From the NCBI GenBank assembly GCA_947453725.1, contig CANGHH010000012.1:85273-149272 (forward strand): DNA of 64,000 nt, given 5' to 3'. Below are positions 49,376-58,792 of this stretch, piece by piece. The translations under genes and the position numbers were made by a program. Within the stretch, counting starts at the first letter, position 1. Every line of letters starts with the position of its first letter. The notes beneath the pieces were generated by a model. That model searched no databases and was not told where the DNA came from. It was given only the letters and a program-made list of their open reading frames with translations. This stretch comes from Betaproteobacteria bacterium. Lineage in GTDB: Bacteria; Pseudomonadota; Gammaproteobacteria; Burkholderiales; Burkholderiaceae_C.

Positions 49376-51415
49376 TCAGGCCAGGGCGCGGGCCGCGGTC
49401 TGGAAGCGCTGCCACCAGGCGCGTTGCGGGGTCGGCGCGGGGCCGGCCTGGGCGTAGCGCGCGGCGTCCAGCGCGTCCAGTGTGGCCGCCAGCGCCTCGC
49501 CGCGCGGGCCCAGGCGGGCCCGCACCAGCGCCGCCCGGGCGCGGGGCGCGTGGTGGGCCTGCACCGCCACGCCCAGCGCCAGCAAGCGCGCCTGCACGCG
49601 CTGCTGCAGGCGTTGCCAGGGGTCCTGGCGGCGGCGGTCCCACCAGGCCCAGCCGGCGCCGGCCAGCGCGCCGGTGCACAGCAGCAGCGTCAGCAGCACG
49701 GCCAGGTCCTGCCAGCTCGGGGCTTGGAAACCCAGCGCCTTCATCAGCTCGAACTGCTGGCCGCGCGCATAGCTCAGCACCCACTGGTTCCATCGGTTGT
49801 TCATCCCTTCCCACTGCTGGCGCAGCAGGTCGGCCAGCGCCGGATTCATGCGGTTGATGGCGCCGACGACCAGCCCCGGCGGCGGCCGCAGGCTGCGCCC
49901 GCGCTGCACGCGGTCGGGTGCGACGGCGGCGGTCGGGTCGATGCGGATCCAGCCGCTGCCGGCCTGCCAGATCTCGGCCCAGGCGTGGGCGTTGCGCTGG
50001 CGGACGATCCAGTAGCCGTCCTGCGGCTCGGCGTCGGTGCCCTGGTAGCCGGTGACGATGCGCGCCGGCACGCCCAGCGCCCGCATGATGACGACGAAGG
50101 CGCTGGCGTAGTGCTCGCAGAAGCCCAGCTTGCGGTCGAGCCAGAACTCGTCGATGGCGTCGTCGCTGGTGGTGCCGTAGGCGCCGGGTTCCAGCGTGTA
50201 GGTGTAGTCGCCGGCGCGGATGTGGCGCAGCACCGCATCGGCCAGCGTGCGGGCGTCAGCCCCTTGCAGTGCCGGCTGGGCGTGCAACTGCGCGGCCCAC
50301 TGCAGGGTGCGCGGGTTGGCGCGCGGCGGCAGCGCCAGCAGGTCGCGCAGGCCCGGCACCTCGGCGCGCGGGCCGTGGCGGTGGTCCAGCCAGGCGCGCG
50401 CCGTCACGCGCAGGCGTTCGATGACCGGGCGGTCGAGCTGCCACTGCGCGTCGGGCCGCAGCGTCAGCAGCCAGCCTTCGGCCTGCGGCGCGTCGGCCGG
50501 CGTGTCGGGTGTCAGTTCCAGCAGCGGCAGCAGCGGCAGGCGGTTGGCCTCGACCGTCACTTCGTAGGCCAGCGGCTCGCCGCGCAGCGCCAGGTCCAGG
50601 CGCGGGCGCTGCGCGGCCGGAAAGCTGGGCACCAGGCGGGTCCACTCGCGGCCGTCGAAGCTGCTCAGCACCGGGCCGCGGAAGTAGAGCTGGTCGGGCT
50701 GCGGCACGCGCCCGAAGAAGCGCAGGCGCATCGCGATGGCGTCGTCCTCGGCCAGGCTGGCGACACCGCCCAGGCGCAGCGTGCCCGACAGGCCGGTGCG
50801 GCCGGCGGCGTCCTGCGGCAGGCCCCACAGCGGTCCGATGCGCGGAAACAGCACGAAGAGCAGCAGCATCAGCGGCAGGCCCCACAGCGCGGCGCGCGCG
50901 GCCACCGTGCCGGCCCGCCACAGCGGCGGTCGGCCGACGGGCATGTGGGCCAGGGCCAGCGCGGTCAGCAGCCCCCACACCGCCACCAGCAGCCACAGCC
51001 CGGTCAGCAGCGACTGCGAATACAGGAAGTTGGTCAGCACCAGGAAGAAGCCGAGGAAGAAGACCACCAGCGCGTCGCGCCGGGCCCGCAATTCCAGCGT
51101 CTTCAAGGCCATCAGCACGACCAGCATCGTGATGCCGGCCTCCTTGCCGAGCAGGGTGCTTTCGCCCCACAGCGTGAGGCCGGCGGCCAGCGTCAGCACG
51201 CCGGCGATCAGCCAGCGGCCGGGCAGGGCGGCACCGACCAGCGCCAGCCGCGCCCGCCACAGCAGCAAGGCCACCGACAGCGCGCTGCACCACAGCGGCA
51301 GGTGCAGCAGGTGCGGCGCGCTGGCCCAGCTCAGCACGGCCAGGTGGAACAGCGTGTCGCGGGTGTCGCGCGGGAGGTGCTGCGCGCGTTCGCGCAGGGC
51401 TTGCAGACGGCTCAT
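49376..51415 (-). CDS. TgpA-like membrane transglutaminase (DUF3488-transglutaminase)
   Basis: A 679-residue protein. Several membrane helices fill residues 22-190, a periplasmic transglutaminase core spans about 380-510 with Cys433 (GFCEHYASAF), His477 (NAHAWAEIW) and Asp493 (RIDPTA), and one helix near 560 is followed by a cytoplasmic DUF4129-like tail. It resembles Pseudomonas TgpA, which is essential there. A longer frame exists but the ATG at 51415 overlaps the DUF58 stop by 4 bp. MoxR-DUF58-TgpA is a classical order. Confidence 0.93.
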   Translation of the reverse strand: MSRLQALRERAQHLPRDTRDTLFHLAVLSWASAPHLLHLPLWCSALSVALLLWRARLALVGAALPGRWLIAGVLTLAAGLTLWGESTLLGKEAGITMLVVLMALKTLELRARRDALVVFFLGFFLVLTNFLYSQSLLTGLWLLVAVWGLLTALALAHMPVGRPPLWRAGTVAARAALWGLPLMLLLFVLFPRIGPLWGLPQDAAGRTGLSGTLRLGGVASLAEDDAIAMRLRFFGRVPQPDQLYFRGPVLSSFDGREWTRLVPSFPAAQRPRLDLALRGEPLAYEVTVEANRLPLLPLLELTPDTPADAPQAEGWLLTLRPDAQWQLDRPVIERLRVTARAWLDHRHGPRAEVPGLRDLLALPPRANPRTLQWAAQLHAQPALQGADARTLADAVLRHIRAGDYTYTLEPGAYGTTSDDAIDEFWLDRKLGFCEHYASAFVVIMRALGVPARIVTGYQGTDAEPQDGYWIVRQRNAHAWAEIWQAGSGWIRIDPTAAVAPDRVQRGRSLRPPPGLVVGAINRMNPALADLLRQQWEGMNNRWNQWVLSYARGQQFELMKALGFQAPSWQDLAVLLTLLLCTGALAGAGWAWWDRRRQDPWQRLQQRVQARLLALGVAVQAHHAPRARAALVRARLGPRGEALAATLDALDAARYAQAGPAPTPQRAWWQRFQTAARALA

Positions 51416-52377
51416 GGCCACAGCGCCAGCAAGTCCAGCGCGGCGCGGCGGTGGGCCTCGCCCTGGCCCGGCGGCCGAGCGGCGCCGGGCAAACGCAGGC
51501 CCCAGTTGCGGCCCTCGCGTTCGGCCTGCAGCACCCAGGCGGCCAGCCGCGACAGGCGCGCTTCGGCGTCGCTGCCGGGGATGCCCTGCGTGTCGGCCCA
51601 GTCCAGCCACAGTTCGCGCTGCACGGTGCCGGCGGTTTCGCGGCTGACCAGTTCACCGCTGCGCGCCACTTTCTTCCAGGCCACCTGGCGCATGCTGTCG
51701 CCGCGCCGCCAGGGCCGCACGCCGTCGAGTTCGCTGCCGCTGCTGCGCCGCGTGGCGCGTTCGTCGGACGCCGAGGTGCCGCCGCCGGGCAGCGCCGGCG
51801 GCGCGGCTTCCGGCCGCGGCCAGGCCAGCACGCGGCCGGCCGGTCGCCACACCGTCCAGGCGCGGAACAGGCCGAAAGGGAAAACGGTTTCGACGACCAT
51901 CGCCGGCACCGGGTGCCAGCCGCGGCGCGGCGGCACGATGCTGACGTGGGCGCTGGTCTGGCCCTGTGCTGCCGCGTCGCTCGAGGCAAAGGCCCGGCCG
52001 TGCGCGCCGCGGTCCTCGAAGTGCAGGGCCAGCGCCAGACGTTCGCGGCCGGGGTTGGTGATGACCACTTCCAGCAGCGCCGCGTCGCCGGCGTAGCCGG
52101 GGCTGGCGGGCCGCAGGTGCAGTGTCAGCCCGCGCAGGTTGCCGTGCGTCAGGTGCATCGACACCAGCGCCGCGCCGACCAGCAGGAAGGTCAGCGCGAA
52201 TCCCAGGTTCAACTGGTAATTGATCGAGGCCAGCGTCATCACCGCCAGCGTGCCGGCGAAGGTGATGCCGGCTCTGGTCGGCAGGATGTAGACGTTGCGC
52301 TGGCCCAGCACCCAGGTGTCGGTCAGCGGCAGGCGGCTTTGCCACCAGCGGCGAAACCAGGCTCGCGGTGACAGCAT
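51412..52377 (-). CDS. DUF58 domain-containing protein
   Basis: A 321-residue membrane-attached protein. Two hydrophobic helices lie at about residues 32-48 and 58-75. The DUF58 signature is VRPWRRGDSMRQVAWKKVARSG near residue 220, which in the family begins a VWA-like fold. Here the C-terminus is relatively short, so the full VWA fold is doubtful. It forms the middle of the MoxR-DUF58-TgpA set; it starts 5 bp after the MoxR stop. Confidence 0.9.
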   Translation of the reverse strand: MLSPRAWFRRWWQSRLPLTDTWVLGQRNVYILPTRAGITFAGTLAVMTLASINYQLNLGFALTFLLVGAALVSMHLTHGNLRGLTLHLRPASPGYAGDAALLEVVITNPGRERLALALHFEDRGAHGRAFASSDAAAQGQTSAHVSIVPPRRGWHPVPAMVVETVFPFGLFRAWTVWRPAGRVLAWPRPEAAPPALPGGGTSASDERATRRSSGSELDGVRPWRRGDSMRQVAWKKVARSGELVSRETAGTVQRELWLDWADTQGIPGSDAEARLSRLAAWVLQAEREGRNWGLRLPGAARPPGQGEAHRRAALDLLALWP

Positions 52378-52382
52378 CCCGT

Positions 52383-53309
52383 TCAGGGGATTGCGGTGGC
52401 CTCGACCATCGCCCTGACTTGCTCCGCGGGCCCGCGGCCGGCGCCGGCCACCGGTGTCAGCCGGTGCGCGATGGCCTGCGGCAGGATGGCCTGGATGTCG
52501 TCGGGCGCCACGTAGTCGCGGCCGGCCATCAGCGCGCGCGCCTTGGCCACGCGCAGCACCGCGATGCCGGCGCGCGGCGACAGGCCGTCGCTGAACCAGG
52601 CGCCGGAACGGCTGGCGGCGATCAGCGCCTGCAGGTAGTCGAGCAGCGGCTCCGAGGCGCGCACAGCCAGCACCGCCTGCTGCGCGGCGGCCAATTCGGC
52701 TGGCGGCAGCAGCGGCTGGAGCTGCATCGCGGCGGCGCGGCGGTCGCCGCCGGTCAGCAGCTCGCGTTCGGCCGCGCGGTCGGGGTAGCCCAGCGTGATG
52801 CGCATCAGGAAGCGGTCGAGCTGGCTTTCCGGCAGCGGGTAGGTGCCCAGCTGGTCGCTGGGGTTCTGCGTGCCGATGACGAAGAAGGGTTTGGGCAGCG
52901 GTCGGGTCTCGTTCTCGACCGAAACCTGCTGCTCTTCCATCGCCTCGAGCAGGGCACTCTGCGTCTTGGGTCCGGCACGGTTGATCTCGTCGGCCAGCAG
53001 CACCTGCGCGAAGACCGGGCCTTGATGGAAGACAAAGGCGTCCTTCGCGCGTTCGAACACACTGACGCCGATCAGGTCGCTCGGCATCAGGTCGGCCGTG
53101 AATTGGACGCGCCGGAAATCCAGCCCCAGGCTGACCGCCAGCGCATGCGCCAGCGTGGTCTTGCCGACGCCCGGAACGTCCTCGATCAGCAGGTGGCCGC
53201 CGGCCAGCAGGCAGGCGATGCAGTCCTCGATCTGCGGCCGTTTGCCGACCACGATCGTGCTAATCTGATCGACGAGCAGAGACAAGCGGCGCGCGATGTT
53301 TGCTTCCAT
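52383..53309 (-). CDS. MoxR-family AAA ATPase
   Basis: A 308-residue AAA+ ATPase with standard motifs: Walker A DVPGVGKTTLAHAL (Lys50), Walker B VLLADEINRAGPKTQ (Asp107, Glu108), FVIGTQNPSDQLGTYPLPE with sensor 1 and ESQLDRFLM with the Arg finger. The frame runs 13 codons further upstream, but the ATG at 53309 leaves 41 bp to the divergent gene at 53351, whereas the longer form would leave 2 bp. It heads the minus-strand series. It is expected to act as a chaperone-like ATPase for its DUF58 and TgpA partners. Confidence 0.93.
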   Translation of the reverse strand: MEANIARRLSLLVDQISTIVVGKRPQIEDCIACLLAGGHLLIEDVPGVGKTTLAHALAVSLGLDFRRVQFTADLMPSDLIGVSVFERAKDAFVFHQGPVFAQVLLADEINRAGPKTQSALLEAMEEQQVSVENETRPLPKPFFVIGTQNPSDQLGTYPLPESQLDRFLMRITLGYPDRAAERELLTGGDRRAAAMQLQPLLPPAELAAAQQAVLAVRASEPLLDYLQALIAASRSGAWFSDGLSPRAGIAVLRVAKARALMAGRDYVAPDDIQAILPQAIAHRLTPVAGAGRGPAEQVRAMVEATAIP

Positions 53310-53350
53310 CCGCGGCACCTTAACCCAACCCTTGGCGACGTGATCCACCG

Positions 53351-54289
53351 ATGAGCACCGTGTTCTACAGCCACCCGGATTGCCGCCTGCACGACATGGG
53401 CCCGGGCCACCCCGAATGCCCGGCGCGCATGGACGCCATTGCCGACCACCTGCTGGCCACCGGCCTGGACATCGCGCTCGATTTCCGTGAAGCGCCGCTG
53501 GCCACGCTGGCGCAGGTCGGCCGCGCGCACACCTCGGGCTACGCCACGGAAATCACCGATTTGCTCGAACACCTGCGGGATGAGGGCGAAACCCGCGCGC
53601 TGGACCCCGACACGATCGCCTGCCCCGGCACGCTGGCCGCCGTGCTGCGCGCCGCCGGCGCGGCCGTGGCGGCCACCGACGACGTGATCGCCGGCCGTGC
53701 CGATGCCGCCTTCTGCTGCGTGCGGCCACCCGGCCACCACGCCACGCGCGACCAGGCCATGGGTTTCTGCTTCTTCAACAACGTGGCCATCGCCGCGCGC
53801 CACGCGCTGGACGTCCACGGCTTGAGCCGGGTGGCGATCATCGACTTCGACGTCCACCACGGCAACGGCACGGAAGACATCATCGCCGGCGACGAGCGCG
53901 TGCTGATGTGCAGCTTCTTCCAGCACCCGCTCTACCCGTACAGCGGTGGTGTGCCCAAGGGCACCAACATGGTCAACGTGCCGCTGGCGCCTTACACCCG
54001 CGGCCCGACGATCCGCGAAGCCATCGAAACGCTGTGGCTGCCTGCGCTGGACGAATTCAAGCCGCAGATGGTCTTCATCAGCGCCGGTTTCGACGCCCAC
54101 CGCGAGGACGACCTGGGCCAGCTCGGCATGGTCGAGGCCGATTACGAATGGATCACCCGCCGCCTGGTCGCGCTGGCCGCGCAGCACAGCCAGGGTCGCA
54201 TCGTGTCCTGCCTGGAAGGCGGCTACAACCTCAGCGCCCTGGCGCGCAGCGTGGCCGCCCACGTGAAGGTCCTGGCTGGCCTGTCTTGA
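53351..54289 (+). CDS. Histone deacetylase family protein (class II-like amidohydrolase)
   Basis: A 312-residue zinc amidohydrolase of the arginase/deacetylase fold. VRPPGHHATRDQAMGFCFFN carries the His pair, IIDFDVHHGNGTEDI the metal Asp and His, and ISAGFDAHREDDLGQL the second Asp. In bacteria these act on acetylpolyamines, acetoin-related or other N-acyl compounds; which one applies here is unknown. It is divergent from the MoxR series and 28 bp before the MscS gene. Confidence 0.94.
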   Translation: MSTVFYSHPDCRLHDMGPGHPECPARMDAIADHLLATGLDIALDFREAPLATLAQVGRAHTSGYATEITDLLEHLRDEGETRALDPDTIACPGTLAAVLRAAGAAVAATDDVIAGRADAAFCCVRPPGHHATRDQAMGFCFFNNVAIAARHALDVHGLSRVAIIDFDVHHGNGTEDIIAGDERVLMCSFFQHPLYPYSGGVPKGTNMVNVPLAPYTRGPTIREAIETLWLPALDEFKPQMVFISAGFDAHREDDLGQLGMVEADYEWITRRLVALAAQHSQGRIVSCLEGGYNLSALARSVAAHVKVLAGLS

Positions 54290-54317
54290 TCTCCGCGACT
54301 GACGGCGGGCCGATGTC

Positions 54318-55619
54318 ATGGCCCAGGCGGTGAACCAGACCCTCAGCGCCGACGACCTGATCGAACTCGGTCAGGCGCTGCTCAAGCCCACCGCGCTGAT
54401 CGAGCTCGCGCTGATTGCCGCCTGCCTCGCGGGCGCCTGGGTCCTGCTGCGCCTGGTGCGCGGGCCCGAAGTGAAGCGTGATTCGATCTGGTTCGGCCGC
54501 GGCGTCGTCGACGGCGTGCTCTTCCCGCTGCTGGCCCTGCTGTTCGCGCTGCTGGCGCGCTGGGGCCTGGCCGCGCAGTGGCGCGGGCATGTGCCGAGCG
54601 TGCCGATCGCGGTCTTCAAGCTGGTGATCCCGATCCTGGTCTCGCTGGCCGCCATCCGCCTGACCGGTCGCGTGCTGCGCCGCGCCTTCCCCGAATCGGG
54701 CCTGATGCGCAGCTTCGAGCGCAGCCTGTCGTGGGTCGCCTGGGCCGGCGTGGCCTTGTGGATCACCGGCATCCTGCCACTGGTCCTGCAGGAGCTCGAC
54801 ACCATCAGCTGGAAAATGGGCGCCAGCCAGGTCAGCGTGCGCAACATCATCGAAGGTGCCTTCACCGCGGTGGTGGTGCTGATGGCGGCGCTGTGGATCT
54901 CGTCGGCGCTGGAGGCGCGTCTGACCCAGGGTGCCACCGACAACCTCGGCATCCGCAAGATGGCGGCCAACGCGCTGCGCGCGCTGCTGCTCTTCGTCGG
55001 CCTGCTGTTCGCGCTGGAAGCCGCGGGCATCGACCTGACGGCACTCGGCGTGCTGGGCGGCGCCCTCGGCGTGGGCATCGGCTTCGGCCTGCAGAAGCTG
55101 GCCGCCAACTACGTCAGTGGCTTCGTCATCCTGGCCGAACGCAGCATGCGGATCGGCGACCTGGTCAAGGTCGACGGCTTCGAGGGCCGCATCACCGACA
55201 TCAGCACGCGCTACACGGTCATTCGCGCGCTGAACGGCCGCGAAGCCATCGTGCCCAACGAGATGATGATCACGCAGCGCGTCGAGAATTCATCGCTGGC
55301 CGACCCGCACGTGCTGCTGACGACCACCGTGCAGGTGGCCTACGGCACCGACCTGGACCGCCTGATGCCGCTGTTGTCGGCTGCGGTGGCCGCCGTGCCG
55401 CGCGTGGTGACGCAGACGGCGCCGGCGGTGATGCTGTCGGCTTTTGCGGCCGACGGGCTGGAGCTGACGATCGCGTTCTGGATCGCCGACCCGCAGAACG
55501 GCCAGGGCAATGCGCGTTCCGATGTCAACCTGGCCATCCTGCGCACGCTGGACGCGGCCGGCGTGGCGATTCCGTTCCCGCAGCGCGTGATCCACGGGCC
55601 TGCTACGCTCGGCGCGTGA
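54318..55619 (+). CDS. MscS-family mechanosensitive ion channel
   Basis: A 433-residue membrane protein. About five helices occupy residues 25-250; the pore helix is GVLGGALGVGIGFGLQKLAA, rich in Gly and Ala as in MscS TM3, followed by NYVSGFVILAERSMRIGDLV and a beta domain (GFEGRITDISTRYTVIRALNG). The C-terminal region has the vestibule fold. It relieves osmotic downshock by opening under membrane tension. The stop overlaps the ATG of the next gene (TGATG). Confidence 0.95.
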   Translation: MAQAVNQTLSADDLIELGQALLKPTALIELALIAACLAGAWVLLRLVRGPEVKRDSIWFGRGVVDGVLFPLLALLFALLARWGLAAQWRGHVPSVPIAVFKLVIPILVSLAAIRLTGRVLRRAFPESGLMRSFERSLSWVAWAGVALWITGILPLVLQELDTISWKMGASQVSVRNIIEGAFTAVVVLMAALWISSALEARLTQGATDNLGIRKMAANALRALLLFVGLLFALEAAGIDLTALGVLGGALGVGIGFGLQKLAANYVSGFVILAERSMRIGDLVKVDGFEGRITDISTRYTVIRALNGREAIVPNEMMITQRVENSSLADPHVLLTTTVQVAYGTDLDRLMPLLSAAVAAVPRVVTQTAPAVMLSAFAADGLELTIAFWIADPQNGQGNARSDVNLAILRTLDAAGVAIPFPQRVIHGPATLGA

Positions 55620-55960
55620 TGCCGAAGCGTGCCGCCGCCCCCTTGCTGACGCCGCTGCACGCCTGGCTGCTGGCCGCGCTGCTGCTGCTGGCGCAGGCCA
55701 CGGGGCTGGCGCACCGCATCGCGCACGCCACGCCGGCCGGCGGCACGACGGCGCAGGCGGTCTGGCAGGCCGACCACCAGTCCGGCAGCGCCGACTGCCG
55801 GCTGATCGACCAGCTCAGCCACGCCGATGCCCTGTGCAGCGGCGCGCCCGATCCGGCCCCGCTGTTCCAGCCGGCGCCGACTGTCCTGGCGCTGGCCGCC
55901 GAGGCACTGCGCGCCCGGGCGGCGCCGCAGCACCCCGCGCGCGGGCCGCCTCGGGCTTGA
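55619..55960 (+). CDS. Small exported protein before a TonB-dependent receptor
   Basis: A 113-residue protein whose ATG overlaps the MscS stop by one base (TGATG). Residues 9 to about 27 are hydrophobic (LLTPLHAWLLAALLLLAQA), probably a signal or membrane segment. It then has a run of His (GLAHRIAHATPAG, WQADHQ) and two Cys (ADCRLIDQLSHADALCSG), which could bind a metal such as zinc or copper. The C-terminal part is Ala/Pro-rich. Small His/Cys proteins of this kind often lie next to metal-related TonB receptors; no function is assigned. Confidence 0.7.
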   Translation: MPKRAAAPLLTPLHAWLLAALLLLAQATGLAHRIAHATPAGGTTAQAVWQADHQSGSADCRLIDQLSHADALCSGAPDPAPLFQPAPTVLALAAEALRARAAPQHPARGPPRA

Positions 55961-56000
55961 CCGCCGCGGGCCGCCAGTGGCCGCGCGCCCATTCCGACGC

Positions 56001-56028
56001 GCGCAGGGACCGGCTCCGGTCCCTGCGC
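56001..56028 (+). other. Perfect 13-bp inverted repeat (hairpin)
   Basis: GCGCAGGGACCGG at 56001-56013 is followed after 2 nt by its exact complement at 56016-56028. It lies 40 nt after the small-protein stop and 66 nt before the receptor GTG. The hairpin would be very stable but has no T-run, so it may be an attenuator, an RNA-stability element or a repeat-type element rather than a normal terminator. Confidence 0.65.
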
Positions 56029-56094
56029 AGGCCCTGACAGCCCCCGCGCCGCCGCCTTCTTGCCGTGCGGCGCCCTGCTTGCAAGCGATCCCCC

Positions 56095-58149
56095 GTGAAG
56101 ACCCCTTTTCGCTTCCATCCCGTCGCGCTGGCCGCGCTGGCCGCATTCGCGGCGGCTGCGGCGCCGTGGCTGGCGCATGCGCAAACCGCGCCGGCGCCTG
56201 CACCGACGGCGCCGCCGCAGACCATCGTCATCACCGGCAACCCGCTGGGGCGTGAGGTGGCCACGCAGGCCGCGTCGGTGCTGTCGGGCGACGCCCTGCT
56301 GCAGCGACGCGCCGGCACCTTGGGCGAGACGCTGGACGGCCTGCCCGGCGTCAGCGCCAGCGCCTTTGGCCCGAACAGCAGCCGGCCCGTCATCCGCGGC
56401 CTCGACGGCGACCGGGTGCGCCTGCTCGACAACGGCGGCGCCTCGGTCGATGCGTCCAGCCTGAGCTTCGACCACGCCAGCGCCAGCGACCCGCTGGTCA
56501 CCGAACGCATCGAGGTGCTGCGCGGCCCGGCGGCGCTGCTCTACGGCGGCAACGCCACCGGCGGCGTGGTCAACAGCATCGACAACCGGATTCCGCGGGC
56601 GCCGGCGGTCGGGCCGCTGACCGGACGCGCCGAAGTGCGTGGCGGCGGTGCGGCCAACGAGCGCTCGGCTGCGCTGGTGCTGGAAGGCGGCGACGGCCGC
56701 GCTGCCGGCGGCCTGGCCTGGCACGCCGACGCCTACGGCCGCCAGGCCGGCGACCAGCGCGTGCCGCGCTACACGCCGCTGGACGCCGACGGTGCGGTGC
56801 TGGCCGCCAGCACCCGCGTGCGCAATTCGGCGTCGCGCGCTGAAGGTGGTGCAGTCGGCGCCTCGTGGGCCTCTGAACAGGCCTACCTCGGTGCGTCGGC
56901 CGAGAGCACGCGCAGCCGCTACGGCGTGACGGTCGAACCCGACGTGACCATCCAGATGCAGCGTGAGCGTGTCGCGCTGGCCGGCGAATGGCGGTCGCTG
57001 CCGGGCTTGCTGAGGCAGCTGTCGGCGCAGGCCAGCCACAGCCAGTACCGGCACGAGGAAGTCGAGGGCAGCGGAGCGGTCGGCACCACCTTCATCAGCC
57101 AGGGCGACGAACTGCGCGTCCAGGCCCAGCATGCCCCGATCGCCGGCTTGCACGGCGTGTTCGGCCTGCAGGCCGAGCGCCTGGACTTCCAGGCACTGGG
57201 CGTGGAAGCTTTCGTGCCCGCGACGAAGACGCGGTCGACAGCCCTTTTCGCGGTGGAAGAGCTGGCGCTGGGCGCCGTGACCTGGAATGCCGGGGCGCGT
57301 GTCGAAGCAGTCAGCGTGGCCTCGGCGGGCAGCGGGACCGTGAAGTTCGGCGCTGCCAGCGAACGCCGCTACACGCCGGGCAGCCTGTCGCTGGGCGGGC
57401 GCATCAGCCCGGCGCCGGGCTGGCAACTCAGCGCTTCGCTGGGCCGCACCGAGCGCGCACCGGCCTACTACGAACTCTTTGCCCAGGGCGTGCATGTCGC
57501 CACCGCCGCCTACGAGCGCGGCGACGCCGGGCTGGCCAGCGAGCGCAGCCGCCACGCCGAGATCGGGCTGGCCTGGACCGCCGCCGCACAGTCGGTCAAG
57601 GCCAATGTTTTCGACACCCGGTTCTCGCGCTTCATCTCGCTCGACGCGACCGGTGCCATGCAGGCCGTGCCGGGCGCCGCCAGCGTGCCGGTCTACGCCT
57701 TCCGCGCGGCGCGCGCGCAGATGCGCGGCTTCGAGTTGCAAGGCCGCACGCGGCTGCTCCAAGGGCCGCTGACGCTGGACCTGAACGCGGGCCTGGACGC
57801 CGTGCGCGGTGACAAGCTCGACAGCGGTGAACCGCTGCCGCGCCTCGCGCCGCGCCGCCTGCGGCTGGGCCTGGATGCCGCCTGGAACGGCCTGCGCGGC
57901 GGCCTCGCGCTGCGCGAGATGGCGCGGCAGGACCGCGTGCCGACCGGCGATCCGGCCACCGCCGGCTACACCCTGATCGACCTGTGGGCCAGCGGCCGCG
58001 TCGCGCTGGGTGAAGACTGCCTGTGGTTCCTGCGGTTGAACAACCTCACCGACAAGCTGGCCCTGAATGCGTCGACCATCGCCACGATGCGCGGCCTGTC
58101 GCCGCTGCCCGGTCGCGCCTGGACGCTGGGCTTGCGCAGCCGCTTCTAG
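56095..58149 (+). CDS. TonB-dependent outer membrane receptor, ZnuD-like
   Basis: A 684-residue outer-membrane transporter. Residues 1-30 are a signal peptide (ALAALAAFAAAAAPWLAHAQ). A TonB box TIVITG is followed by the plug domain with SSRPVIRGLDGDRVRLLDNG and VLRGPAALLYGGNATGGVVN, then a beta-barrel ending in Arg-Phe (LRSRF). The plug layout (SLSFDHASASDP) recalls ZnuD-type zinc receptors and related metal receptors, but no His-rich loop is seen, so the ligand is open. The start is a GTG; the small upstream gene and the hairpin at 56001 lie in its leader region. Confidence 0.9.
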   Translation: MKTPFRFHPVALAALAAFAAAAAPWLAHAQTAPAPAPTAPPQTIVITGNPLGREVATQAASVLSGDALLQRRAGTLGETLDGLPGVSASAFGPNSSRPVIRGLDGDRVRLLDNGGASVDASSLSFDHASASDPLVTERIEVLRGPAALLYGGNATGGVVNSIDNRIPRAPAVGPLTGRAEVRGGGAANERSAALVLEGGDGRAAGGLAWHADAYGRQAGDQRVPRYTPLDADGAVLAASTRVRNSASRAEGGAVGASWASEQAYLGASAESTRSRYGVTVEPDVTIQMQRERVALAGEWRSLPGLLRQLSAQASHSQYRHEEVEGSGAVGTTFISQGDELRVQAQHAPIAGLHGVFGLQAERLDFQALGVEAFVPATKTRSTALFAVEELALGAVTWNAGARVEAVSVASAGSGTVKFGAASERRYTPGSLSLGGRISPAPGWQLSASLGRTERAPAYYELFAQGVHVATAAYERGDAGLASERSRHAEIGLAWTAAAQSVKANVFDTRFSRFISLDATGAMQAVPGAASVPVYAFRAARAQMRGFELQGRTRLLQGPLTLDLNAGLDAVRGDKLDSGEPLPRLAPRRLRLGLDAAWNGLRGGLALREMARQDRVPTGDPATAGYTLIDLWASGRVALGEDCLWFLRLNNLTDKLALNASTIATMRGLSPLPGRAWTLGLRSRF

Positions 58150-58150
58150 T

Positions 58151-58786
58151 TCAGGGCGCCAGCCGTTCGCGCTGCCAGCTGCCGTCGGCCAGCCGGTAGC
58201 GCAGGCGGTCGTGCAGGCGGCTCTTGCGGCCTTGCCAGAACTCGTAGCTGTCGGGCACCAGGCGGTAGCCGCCCCAGTGGGGCGGGCGCGGCGGGTTCAG
58301 CAGGTGCTGCGCAGCGGCCTTGGCGGCGGCAGCCACCAGCATGCCGCGGCCGGCGATCACCTGGCTCTGCGGCGAGGCCCAGGCACCCAGCCGCGAATCG
58401 AGCGGGCGCGTGGCGTAGTAGGCGTCCGACTCTTCGGCCGAGGTCTTCTCGACGCGGCCTTCGATGCGCACCACCCGTTCCAGTTCAACCCAGTGGAACT
58501 GCAGCGCGGCCGCCGGATGCAGCGCCAGCTCCTGGCCCTTGCGGCTGTCGTAGTTGGTGTACCAGACCAAGCCGCGCGCATCGACACCCTTGATCAGCAC
58601 GATGCGCGTGCTGGGTCGGCCGTTCGCGCCGACGGTGGCCAGCGTCATCGCGTTGGGCTCGGGCAACTCGGCGGCCAGTGCCTGGCTCAGCCAGTGCTGG
58701 AACTGCAGCAGCGGGTCGGCAGCCGAAGCGGTTTCGTCGAGTTGGTCGCGTTCGTAGCTCTTGCGCAGGTGGGCAATCGGGTCCAT
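58151..58786 (-). CDS. pdxH: Pyridoxamine 5'-phosphate oxidase
   Basis: A 211-residue FMN enzyme making pyridoxal phosphate from pyridoxamine or pyridoxine phosphate. [15 protein letters not shown] at the start, [28 protein letters not shown] for FMN binding, and [17 protein letters not shown] at the C-terminus are all standard. A TACACT hexamer ends 6 nt before the ATG at 58786. The longer frame upstream would cross the palindrome at 58812. Confidence 0.97.
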   Translation of the reverse strand: MDPIAHLRKSYERDQLDETASAADPLLQFQHWLSQALAAELPEPNAMTLATVGANGRPSTRIVLIKGVDARGLVWYTNYDSRKGQELALHPAAALQFHWVELERVVRIEGRVEKTSAEESDAYYATRPLDSRLGAWASPQSQVIAGRGMLVAAAAKAAAQHLLNPPRPPHWGGYRLVPDSYEFWQGRKSRLHDRLRYRLADGSWQRERLAP

Positions 58787-58792
58787 GCCTGC

